Source: an uncultured Opitutaceae bacterium
GTDB lineage: Bacteria > Verrucomicrobiota > Verrucomicrobiia > Opitutales > Opitutaceae
Length of the DNA: 64,000 bases
Assembly: GCA_937902925.1 (NCBI GenBank)
Contig: CALFNN010000104.1
Location: 62,001-126,000, forward strand
Direction of reading: 5' to 3'
Of this stretch, positions 16,889 through 24,270 are shown piece by piece. Each line of letters starts with the position of its first letter. Within the stretch, counting starts at the first letter, position 1. The notes beneath the pieces were generated by a model. That model was not told where the DNA came from. It did no database searches and was given only the letters and a program-made list of their open reading frames with translations. A program made the position numbers and the translations under genes.

Positions 16889-18121
16889 ATGAAACACACC
16901 ATCCATCCGCTCCTCGTCGGCGCCGTCACCGCGCCGGCGCTTCTGCTCGCGTCCGCCGCGCTCGCTGCCTCCGACGCTCCGCCCGCGCCCGACACGATCG
17001 GCGACGCCTTTGCCCACGGCAAAGTCTCCCTCAATGTCCGTGCCCGCTATGAGAGCGTCGACCAGACCGCGCTGCAGGACGCCGACGCCTACACCATCCG
17101 CACGCGCCTTGGGTTTACCACCGCGCCGGTCGACGGCTTCAAGGCCATGGTCGAGGGCGAAACGATCACCGCGATCGACGGCGACCGCTACAGCCAGGCT
17201 GGCTTGAATCCCGGCGGCGCCGGTCGCGCCGTCGTCGCCGATCCCACCGGGTCCGAGATCAACCAAGCGTTTCTCTCCTACACCTCCGGCCAGACCAATG
17301 TGATCGCGGGACGCCAGCGGCTCGTCCTCGACCACGCCCGCTTCGTCGGCGACGTCGGCTGGCGGCAGAACATGCAGACGTTCGACGCCGTCACCGTGAC
17401 GGACAAGTCCGTCGGCAAACTCAGCTTCACCTACAGCTACCTCTATCAAATCGACCGCGTGTTCGGCGACCGCAGCGTGCAGGGCCGCTGGCGGAGTGAC
17501 TCGCATCTCGTGAACGCCAGCTACACCGGCCTGCCTTTCGGCACGCTCACGGGCTACGCCTATCTGCTCGATTTCAAAAACTCCGCCGCCAATAGCTGCG
17601 CGACCTATGGCGCCAGCCTCACCGGCACCGTGCCCGCCGGCAATGCGAAGCTCGCCTATCGCGCCGAATACGCGACGCAGACCGACTACCGCAACAATCC
17701 CGCGAGCTACTCGGCCGAATACTGGACCGGCGAACTCGGCGTCGTGACCAAACCCGGCACGCTCGCCGCCGGCTACGAGCTGCTCGGCACCGACCACAAC
17801 ATCGGTTTCAAAACCCCGCTCGCGACGCTGCACGCGTTCAACGGCTGGGCGGACAACTTCCTCGCCACGCCCGCCGCCGGCCTGCGCGACACCTACGGCA
17901 AGGCCGCCACCACCCTGCCGGGCGCGCTCGGCTTGCTCGCGTTCTACCACGACTTCGAGACCGACACCGGTCTCGACCTCGGCCACGAAGTCGACGTCCA
18001 GCTCACGCGCAAGTTCGGCAAATATTTCACTGGTCTCGTCAAATACGCGAAGTTCAACCGCGACACCACCACGGTGCCCGCACTGAAGAAGTTCTGGGTC
18101 CAGGTCGAGTTCGCCTACTAA
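16889..18121 (+). CDS. outer-membrane beta-barrel porin (alginate-export-like)
   Basis: This is a 410-residue outer-membrane protein. Residues 1-27 form a signal peptide ending ASAALAA. The rest alternates polar and hydrophobic residues, with Tyr/Phe-rich strands and a terminal aromatic (WVQVEFAY), as expected for a beta-barrel. KVSLNVRARYESVDQT and AYTIRTRLGF near the start match alginate-export/OprD-like porins of Verrucomicrobia and Proteobacteria. ATG 16889 is chosen because upstream alternatives (TTG 16820, ATG 16862) would bury the signal peptide. Set between the nitrate transporter and a nitrite channel, it probably lets nitrate through the outer membrane. That role is inferred from position. 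Confidence 0.83.
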   Translation: MKHTIHPLLVGAVTAPALLLASAALAASDAPPAPDTIGDAFAHGKVSLNVRARYESVDQTALQDADAYTIRTRLGFTTAPVDGFKAMVEGETITAIDGDRYSQAGLNPGGAGRAVVADPTGSEINQAFLSYTSGQTNVIAGRQRLVLDHARFVGDVGWRQNMQTFDAVTVTDKSVGKLSFTYSYLYQIDRVFGDRSVQGRWRSDSHLVNASYTGLPFGTLTGYAYLLDFKNSAANSCATYGASLTGTVPAGNAKLAYRAEYATQTDYRNNPASYSAEYWTGELGVVTKPGTLAAGYELLGTDHNIGFKTPLATLHAFNGWADNFLATPAAGLRDTYGKAATTLPGALGLLAFYHDFETDTGLDLGHEVDVQLTRKFGKYFTGLVKYAKFNRDTTTVPALKKFWVQVEFAY

Positions 18122-18128
18122 AAGCCGC

Positions 18129-18157
18129 CGAACGCATGAACAACGTTCATGCGTTCG
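18129..18157 (+). terminator. strong hairpin after the porin gene
   Basis: A perfect 13-bp stem (CGAACGCATGAAC and its complement) with a 3-base loop begins 8 bases after the porin stop. There is no T-run after it, so it may be a processing or attenuating hairpin within the operon rather than a full terminator. It lies 116 bases before nirC. Confidence 0.55.
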
Positions 18158-18273
18158 ACAAATTCATCTCAGCGATCCGCCAGCCGATTCCGCCAAACCG
18201 GCACCGGCGCTGCTAAAGGATCACCGGGCGCGCGCTCCCTTCGGTCGCCGCCCATTCAACCGAGGAAACAACT

Positions 18274-19116
18274 ATGGATTACATCAAACCTGTCGACGTG
18301 GTCAAAACCATGGTCTCCGCCGGCGACACGAAGGCCGGCCTCGCCATCAAGGATCTGCTCATCCGCGGCTTTCTCTCCGGCGCGCTGCTCGGTTTCGCGA
18401 CGAGCCTCGCCATCACCGCCACCGCCCAGACCACGCCCATCGTCGGCGCGATCGTCTTCCCGGTCGGCTTCGTCATGATCGTCCTGCTCGGCCTGGAGCT
18501 TGTCACCGGCAGCTTCGCGGTCGTCTCGCTCGCCGGCGTCTCCGGCAAACGCCCGCTCGGTCAGGTCGCCAACAACCTAGCGTGGGTCTTCCTCGGCAAC
18601 CTCCTCGGCAGTGTCGCCTATGGCGCGTTGCTGTGGGTCGTGCTCACCAATTGCGGCAGCGTCGCCCCCACCGGCATCGCCGCGAACATCGTCGCCATCG
18701 CGCAGGCCAAGACCACCGCCTACGCTGCGCATGGCAGCGCCGGCTGGATCACGGCCTTCGTGAAGGCGATCCTCTGCAACTGGATGGTCTGCCTCGGCGT
18801 GGTCATGGCGATGACCAGCGCTTCGACCATCGGCAAGATCGCCGCGATGTGGCTGCCGATCCTCACCTTCTTCGGCCAGGGCTTCGAGCATTCGGTCGTC
18901 AACATGTTCGTCATCCCTACCGGCATGATGCTCGGCGCCAAGGTCACCGTCGCCGACTGGTGGCTGTGGAACCAGATTCCCGTGACGCTCGGCAATTTCG
19001 TCGGCGGTTTTCTTTTCACCGGTCTCTTCCTCTACTGGACCTACCGCCCCGACCGTGCCGCCCAACCCGCGGAAGCTCCACTCACCGCCGAGGACGCCGA
19101 GCCGGCCCGCGCCTGA
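18274..19116 (+). CDS. nirC: formate/nitrite transporter family channel
   Basis: This is a 280-residue FNT-family membrane protein (FocA/NirC type) with six helices. Family signatures are visible: IKDLLIRGFLSGALLGFATS at the first helix, GLELVTGSFAVVSLAGVSG with the Omega-loop region, NWMVCLGVVMAMTS, and GFEHSVVNMFVIPTGMM with the conserved central His. The ribosome-binding site GAGGAAA lies 7 bases before the ATG. It is followed 21 bases later by nitrite reductase, so nitrite rather than formate is the likely cargo; it may import nitrite or relieve its build-up. Confidence 0.92.
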   Translation: MDYIKPVDVVKTMVSAGDTKAGLAIKDLLIRGFLSGALLGFATSLAITATAQTTPIVGAIVFPVGFVMIVLLGLELVTGSFAVVSLAGVSGKRPLGQVANNLAWVFLGNLLGSVAYGALLWVVLTNCGSVAPTGIAANIVAIAQAKTTAYAAHGSAGWITAFVKAILCNWMVCLGVVMAMTSASTIGKIAAMWLPILTFFGQGFEHSVVNMFVIPTGMMLGAKVTVADWWLWNQIPVTLGNFVGGFLFTGLFLYWTYRPDRAAQPAEAPLTAEDAEPARA

Positions 19117-19137
19117 GCCCTGCCCTGCGCACTCATC

Positions 19138-20958
19138 ATGTCTGCTCCCGCGACCGAGATTCCCTCCGCCGGCTTCACCTCCGAGCAAAAGCAATACCTC
19201 GAGGGTTTTCTCGCGGCGCTGGCGGCCCAGTCGCCGTTCGTGGGGCACACCGCCTCGGGACAGATCACCGCCGCGCCAGCCGATGTCGGCGGGGCACCCT
19301 CATGTCGCAACCTCGCCGCCCCACCCACCGAGGACACCGTGTTCGGCACGCCGCTCGGCGACCTGAGCAAACCCGAGCGCTGGAAACACGACGAGAATCC
19401 GCTCGATATCTGGGACAAACTCGTCGCCCACGCCGACGCCGACAAGTTTCCCGACGAGGCCGATTGCTTCCGCTTCAAGTTTCACGGTCTCTTCCACGTC
19501 GCGCCCAACCAGAACAGCTTCATGCTGCGTCTGCGCCTGCCCGCCGGCGAGATCACCTCCGCCCAGCTCCGCGGCGTCGCCGATCTCGCGGCCGAACTCG
19601 GCGGCGGCTACGCGCACATCACCACCCGGGCGAACCTCCAACTGCGCGAGTTCAAGCCGCGCGACATCGTGCACGTGCTCGTGCGGCTCCAGGAACTCGG
19701 GCTCACCTCCCGCGGCGCCGGCGCCGACAACGTCCGCAACATCACCGCCTCGCCCAACAGCGGCTTCGATCCCGACGAACTCATCGATGTCCGCCCCTAC
19801 GCCCGCGGCCTGCACCACTACATCCTCAATCACCGAGATCTCTACGGGCTCCCGCGAAAATTCAACATCTCCTTCGACAGCGGCGGCTCGCTCAACGGCG
19901 CGACCGACACCAACGACATCGGCTTCCAGGCCGTCCGTGTCTCGGAGAATTCGCTCCCGGCTCTTGGCTCCCAGCTCTCGGCTGCGCGCCCCGAACCCGG
20001 CATCTACTTCCGGGTTCAGTTGGGCGGCATCTCCGGCCACGGCGATTTCGCCCGCGATACCGGCCTGCTCGCCAAGCCCAACGAGATCGTCGCCATCGCC
20101 GCCGCGATGATCCGCGTCTTCAACGAAAACGGCGACCGCACCAACCGCAAAAAGGCCCGCCTCAAATATCTCCTCGAAAAGTGGGGCGTCGAAAAATTCC
20201 TCGCCGAGACCGAAAGGAAACTCGCGTTCCCGCTCCGGCGCGCACCGCTCGCCGCGTGCGAGCCGCGCCGGCCCTATCTCAAGCACGGCTGGATCGGCGC
20301 CTACAAGCAAAGCCAGCGCGGCTTCACCTCGCTCGGCATCGGCGTGCCCGTCGGCCGCCTCACGCCGAAGCAAATGCGGCATCTCGCCGACCTCGCCGCC
20401 AACTACGGCAAGGGCGAGCTTCGGCTCACGGTCTGGCAGAGCGTGATCATCCCGCATCTGCCCGATGCCTTCGTCGAGACCGTGAAGCGCAACCTTCATC
20501 GCCACGGTTTTTATGTCGACGCGTCGAACGCCACGAGCGGCATCGTCGCCTGCACCGGGAATTTCGGCTGTAAATATTCCTCGTGCGACACGAAAGCCCA
20601 CGCCGTCGCGCTCGCCAAGTCGCTCACCAGCCGCCGCATCTCGCCCACGCAGCCGGTGAACATCCATTTCACCGGTTGTCCGCATTCCTGTGCCCAGCAC
20701 TACTGCGGCGACATCGGGCTCGTCGGCGCGAAGCTCGGCGACGGCACCGAGGGTTATCATCTCGTCCTCGGCGGCGGCATGGGCGACGAACAGGGCATCG
20801 CCCGCGAGATTTTCAAGGGTGTCCGCGCCACGGAAATCCCGCTGCTCGTCGAGAAAATCCTCGCCGGCTACGAGGAGAAGAAAAAGCCCGGCGAATCTTT
20901 CGTCACGTGGACGCGCCGCCACAGCGTCAACGAACTGCAGGTGATGTTCTCGTCCTGA
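19138..20958 (+). CDS. nirA: siroheme-[4Fe-4S] nitrite reductase (assimilatory)
   Basis: This enzyme reduces nitrite to ammonium with six electrons in the cytoplasm. The 606-residue protein has the duplicated ferrodoxin-like/heme-binding halves of the family. The cluster and siroheme ligands are Cys472 and Cys478 (CTGNFGC) and Cys514 and Cys518 (TGCPHSC). There is no fused NAD(P)H domain. The N-terminal helix FTSEQKQYLEGFLAAL resembles the N-terminus of the flavoprotein encoded next, which may be its electron donor. Residues about 273-282 are encoded by a 7-nt tandem repeat and look like an insertion in a surface loop. It lies 13 bases before the diflavin gene. Confidence 0.92.
   Translation: MSAPATEIPSAGFTSEQKQYLEGFLAALAAQSPFVGHTASGQITAAPADVGGAPSCRNLAAPPTEDTVFGTPLGDLSKPERWKHDENPLDIWDKLVAHADADKFPDEADCFRFKFHGLFHVAPNQNSFMLRLRLPAGEITSAQLRGVADLAAELGGGYAHITTRANLQLREFKPRDIVHVLVRLQELGLTSRGAGADNVRNITASPNSGFDPDELIDVRPYARGLHHYILNHRDLYGLPRKFNISFDSGGSLNGATDTNDIGFQAVRVSENSLPALGSQLSAARPEPGIYFRVQLGGISGHGDFARDTGLLAKPNEIVAIAAAMIRVFNENGDRTNRKKARLKYLLEKWGVEKFLAETERKLAFPLRRAPLAACEPRRPYLKHGWIGAYKQSQRGFTSLGIGVPVGRLTPKQMRHLADLAANYGKGELRLTVWQSVIIPHLPDAFVETVKRNLHRHGFYVDASNATSGIVACTGNFGCKYSSCDTKAHAVALAKSLTSRRISPTQPVNIHFTGCPHSCAQHYCGDIGLVGAKLGDGTEGYHLVLGGGMGDEQGIAREIFKGVRATEIPLLVEKILAGYEEKKKPGESFVTWTRRHSVNELQVMFSS
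19954..19981. repeat. heptamer tandem array inside nirA
   Basis: Four consecutive 7-nt units match CTCYYRG (for example CTCCCGG and CTCTTGG). Because 7 is not a multiple of 3, each unit is read in a different frame, so the peptide is not repetitive. This argues that the repeat is maintained or created at the DNA level. Confidence 0.75.
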
Positions 20959-20971
20959 CCGCGCGCGCGCC

Positions 20972-22732
20972 ATGTCGACTCTCGTTCCCATCCTGCCCGA
21001 ATCCGCGCCGTTCACCGCCGAGCAACGCGCGTGGCTCAATGGCTATCTCGCCGGCCTGTTCTCGCGCGGCACGCTCGACCCGGCCGTCGCTGGTCGCGCA
21101 GCGGCCGTTCCCGCCGCCGCGGCCTTGAAGCCGCTGACCATCCTGTTCGGCTCCCAGACCGGCACGGCCGAAAGTCTCGCCAAAAAAGCCGCCAAGGAAG
21201 CCGGCAAACGGGGCTTCGCCGCGACGGCCATCGATCTCGCCGGTTACACCGTCGCGCGACTCGCGCAGGAGAAAAATGTTCTCCTCATCACGTCGACGTT
21301 CGGCGAGGGCGAACCGCCCGACAACGCGAAGCCGTTTCACGCCGCGCTCGCCACGCCCGACGCACCGAAGCTCGCCGGGGTCTGCTTCAGCGTCTGCGGG
21401 CTCGGCGACACCAACTACGTGCAATTCTGCCAGTGCGCAAAGGACTTTGACGCCCGCCTCGAAAAACTCGGCGCCGGGCGCGTCAGCCCGCGCGTCGACT
21501 GCGATCTGGACTACGAGAATAAGTTCACCGCCTGGCTCGATGCCGCGCTCACGGCGCTCTCCGCCACCACGGCACCGGCTGCGCCCGTCGCCGCACCGGC
21601 CGAAAATTCCAAATCGAAAATCGAAGTTCCCTCCCCGCCCGCCGATCCAACCTATTCCAAAAAGAACCCCTTCCCCGCCCCGCTCCTCGTTTCGCGCAAT
21701 CTCAACGCTCCCGGCTCCACCAAGCAGGTTCACCACGTCGAGTTTTCCCTCGAAGGCTCCGGGCTCTCCTACGAGGCCGGCGATGCCCTCGGCGTGTTCG
21801 CCCAAAACTGCCCGGACCTCGTCGCCAGCGTGCTCGGCGCGCTGGGCTGCGATGGCGAGGAAGCCGTTCCCGCGCCCGACGGCAGCATCGTCCCGCTCCG
21901 CCGCGCGCTCACGGAGTTCTACGATCTCGGCGGCCCTTCCTCCGATCTTCTCGCCGCCTGCAGCGTGAACCTTGGCGGCGGCACCGCCGTCGCGCTGCAC
22001 CACGTGGTGGACGTGATCCTCGCCCGGCCTGAGTTGAAGCTGGCGCCCGCCGATTTCGTCCGCGCGCTCCGCAAGCTCCAGCCGCGTCTCTATTCGATCG
22101 CCTCGGCGCCCAAGGCCCATCCCGGCGCGGTGCACCTCACCGTCGGCGCGCTCCGCTACGAAAAGGACGGACGGGGGCGCAAGGGCGTTTGCTCGACGTT
22201 TCTTTCCGACCGCGCCGTCCCCGGCCAGGCGCGCATCGGCGTCTTCGTTCATTCGAACAAGGCGTTCCGCCTGCCGGCGAACGCCGACACCCCGGTGATC
22301 ATGATCGGTCCGGGCACCGGCATCGCGCCGTTCCGCGCATTTCTCGAGGAGCGCCGCGCCACCGGCGCGAAAGGAAAAAACTGGCTCTTCTTCGGCGACC
22401 AGCATGCCGCGAGCGATTTCCTCTACCGCGACGAACTCGCCGCGCTCCAGCACGACGGCGTTCTCACGCACCTCGACACCGCCTTTTCCCGCGACCAGCC
22501 GGAAAAAATCTATGTCCAGCATCGCATGCTCGACCACGCCACCGAGATCTTCGCGTGGCTCGAGCAGGGTGCGCACGTCTACGTCTGCGGTGACGCCAGC
22601 CGCATGGCCAAGGACGTCGACGCCGCGCTGCATCAGATCGTCGAACGCGCCGGCAACAAGTCCGCCCCTGACGCCGTCGCCTACGTGCAGGATCTGCGCA
22701 CCGCCAAGCGTTACGCCCGCGACGTCTACTGA
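20972..22732 (+). CDS. CysJ-like diflavin reductase (FMN, FAD, NADPH)
   Basis: This is a 586-residue electron-transfer flavoprotein. A flavodoxin domain (about 55-195) begins LTILFGSQTGTAESLAKKAA. A Pro/Ala/Ser linker follows (about 197-230), then the FAD-binding domain with RLYSIASAP and a ferredoxin-NADP reductase-type C-terminus with MIGPGTGIAPFRAFLEE and VYVCGDASRMAKDV, ending in an aromatic (DVY) as in CPR/CysJ enzymes. CysJ normally feeds sulfite reductase; here the gene sits between nirA and the nitrate reductase genes, so it probably supplies NADPH electrons to nitrite reductase. It may also serve the sulfite reductase at 34 kb, which has no flavoprotein neighbour. Confidence 0.9.
   Translation: MSTLVPILPESAPFTAEQRAWLNGYLAGLFSRGTLDPAVAGRAAAVPAAAALKPLTILFGSQTGTAESLAKKAAKEAGKRGFAATAIDLAGYTVARLAQEKNVLLITSTFGEGEPPDNAKPFHAALATPDAPKLAGVCFSVCGLGDTNYVQFCQCAKDFDARLEKLGAGRVSPRVDCDLDYENKFTAWLDAALTALSATTAPAAPVAAPAENSKSKIEVPSPPADPTYSKKNPFPAPLLVSRNLNAPGSTKQVHHVEFSLEGSGLSYEAGDALGVFAQNCPDLVASVLGALGCDGEEAVPAPDGSIVPLRRALTEFYDLGGPSSDLLAACSVNLGGGTAVALHHVVDVILARPELKLAPADFVRALRKLQPRLYSIASAPKAHPGAVHLTVGALRYEKDGRGRKGVCSTFLSDRAVPGQARIGVFVHSNKAFRLPANADTPVIMIGPGTGIAPFRAFLEERRATGAKGKNWLFFGDQHAASDFLYRDELAALQHDGVLTHLDTAFSRDQPEKIYVQHRMLDHATEIFAWLEQGAHVYVCGDASRMAKDVDAALHQIVERAGNKSAPDAVAYVQDLRTAKRYARDVY
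21602..21629. repeat. heptamer tandem array in the diflavin linker
   Basis: Four 7-nt units close to SMAAATC (for example GAAAATC and CCAAATC) encode the linker peptide ENSKSKIEV between the flavodoxin and FAD domains. The patch is AT-rich in an otherwise very GC-rich gene, and the unit matches the repeat at the end of nrtC. Confidence 0.7.
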
Positions 22733-22734
22733 CC

Positions 22735-24270
22735 GTGGTCGCCCCGCGGCAAAATTCCACGCTCGCCCTCATCGACGAGCTGCTCGCCGAACAGGGCCGC
22801 CTCCAGACCCCCGTCGCGCGCTTCGCGTCCGCCCACGATTCCGGCTCGATTTCGTCGCTCGCCGCTCGTCATTCGTCACTCATTCCGTTCACCACCCCGC
22901 GCCCCGGCGAACAATACGCCTTCGAGGTCGAGCTCGATTCGTGCACGGGCTGCAAGTCCTGTGTTTCCGCCTGCCACTCGCTCAACGGTCTCGATGACGG
23001 TGAAACCTGGCGCGACACGGGTCTGCTCGTCGGCGGCGATGCCCGGCATCCGTTCACGCAAACGATCACCACCGCCTGCCATCACTGCGCCGATCCCGCC
23101 TGTCTCAACGGCTGCCCCGTCCTCGCCTACGAGAAGGACCCGGTCACCGGCATCGTCCGCCACCTCGACGACCAATGCATCGGCTGCAGCTACTGCGTGC
23201 TGAAGTGCCCCTACGACGTCCCGAAATACAACGCACGCCTCGGCATCGTCCGCAAATGCGACATGTGCCACGGCCGGCTCGCCGCGGGCGAAGCGCCCGC
23301 CTGCGCCCAGGCCTGCCCGACGCAGGCGATCCGGATCGTCACCGTTCCCGTGCGCGTGAACGGCAGCATCCACGCCGACACTTCTGCCTTTCTCCCCGGC
23401 GCACCCGATCCCGCCTACACGCAGCCGACCACCCGCTATATGACGAAACGCGGGCTGCCGCCGGACACCGCCGCCGCGGACTCCGGGGCACTTCGCCCAC
23501 AACCGCCGCACTGGCCGCTCGTCGTCATGCTCACGCTGCTGCCGCTGGCCGTCGGCTGCCAGGCAGTCGCCGCCCTGCCGCTGTCGCGCCCAGCATTGCT
23601 GGGCGCACCTCTACCCGTGGTTGCGACCGGCGCGGGCGTGCTCGGGCTCGCGGCAAGCGTGTTCCATCTCGGCCAGCCGCTGCGGGCGTGGCGGATTTTT
23701 CTCGGCTGGCGCAAAAGCTGGCTCAGCCGCGAGGCCCTCGTCTTTGCCGTGTGGCTCACGTTTTCTGCCGCCACCCTGGTCCGTCAGTCTTTCGCACCGG
23801 TCGCCGCGATCGCCGGAATCGCCGGCCTGTTCTGCTCGGCGATGGTCTACATCGACACCCGCCGGAGCTTCTGGCGCCTCACCCAAATCATTCCCCGGTT
23901 CTTCGGCACCGCGCTGGTCTTTGGACTCGCCGGCGTCGCGCCACTCGGGGGTGCGATCATGCTGGTCGCAAAACTCGCGTGGGAATCGCACGTGTTTCGC
24001 TCGGCGGGGGATCGCGCCAGCGCCCGCCTCCTGCGCGGCCCGCTCCGGCGAATCGCCGGCGCGCGCTATCTCTTCGGTATCACCGCCGCGCTGTTGCTCG
24101 CCGTGCGCGCCGCCAATCACACATCACCGGTGGGCATGACCCTCTTCGCCCTGCTGTTCCTCGCGCTCGGCGAACTGATGGAGCGCTATCTTTTCTTCCG
24201 CGCCGTCGACGCGCCCAAGATGCCCGGCTTGCCGGCGGGGCCGGTTGACCACGGGGCTCATCACGCATGA
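22735..24270 (+). CDS. DmsB-DmsC fusion: four-cluster ferredoxin plus membrane anchor
   Basis: The 511-residue protein fuses an iron-sulfur subunit to a membrane anchor. Residues about 60-205 carry DmsB-type Cys groups: [41 protein letters not shown] and [21 protein letters not shown], enough for four [4Fe-4S] clusters. Residues about 255-495 hold eight hydrophobic helices of the DmsC type ([27 protein letters not shown] is a family pattern). The start is GTG 22735, two bases after the diflavin stop. No Tat signal is present, so the clusters face the cytoplasm. It should pass quinol electrons to the nitrate reductase encoded next, which it overlaps by four bases. Confidence 0.88.
   Translation: MVAPRQNSTLALIDELLAEQGRLQTPVARFASAHDSGSISSLAARHSSLIPFTTPRPGEQYAFEVELDSCTGCKSCVSACHSLNGLDDGETWRDTGLLVGGDARHPFTQTITTACHHCADPACLNGCPVLAYEKDPVTGIVRHLDDQCIGCSYCVLKCPYDVPKYNARLGIVRKCDMCHGRLAAGEAPACAQACPTQAIRIVTVPVRVNGSIHADTSAFLPGAPDPAYTQPTTRYMTKRGLPPDTAAADSGALRPQPPHWPLVVMLTLLPLAVGCQAVAALPLSRPALLGAPLPVVATGAGVLGLAASVFHLGQPLRAWRIFLGWRKSWLSREALVFAVWLTFSAATLVRQSFAPVAAIAGIAGLFCSAMVYIDTRRSFWRLTQIIPRFFGTALVFGLAGVAPLGGAIMLVAKLAWESHVFRSAGDRASARLLRGPLRRIAGARYLFGITAALLLAVRAANHTSPVGMTLFALLFLALGELMERYLFFRAVDAPKMPGLPAGPVDHGAHHA
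22852..22886. repeat. heptamer tandem array in the dmsBC gene
   Basis: Five 7-nt units match TCRYYVY (for example TCGTCAT and TCGTCAC). They lie in the N-terminal lead before the first Cys cluster and encode a low-complexity Ser/Leu/Ala stretch. As in nirA, the frame shifts from unit to unit. Confidence 0.7.
23586..23606. repeat. perfect 10-bp-arm palindrome inside dmsC part
   Basis: Arms GCGCCCAGCA and its exact complement are separated by one base. They encode part of the loop between the first two DmsC-type helices. It resembles a REP-type palindrome placed in a tolerant loop. Confidence 0.5.
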
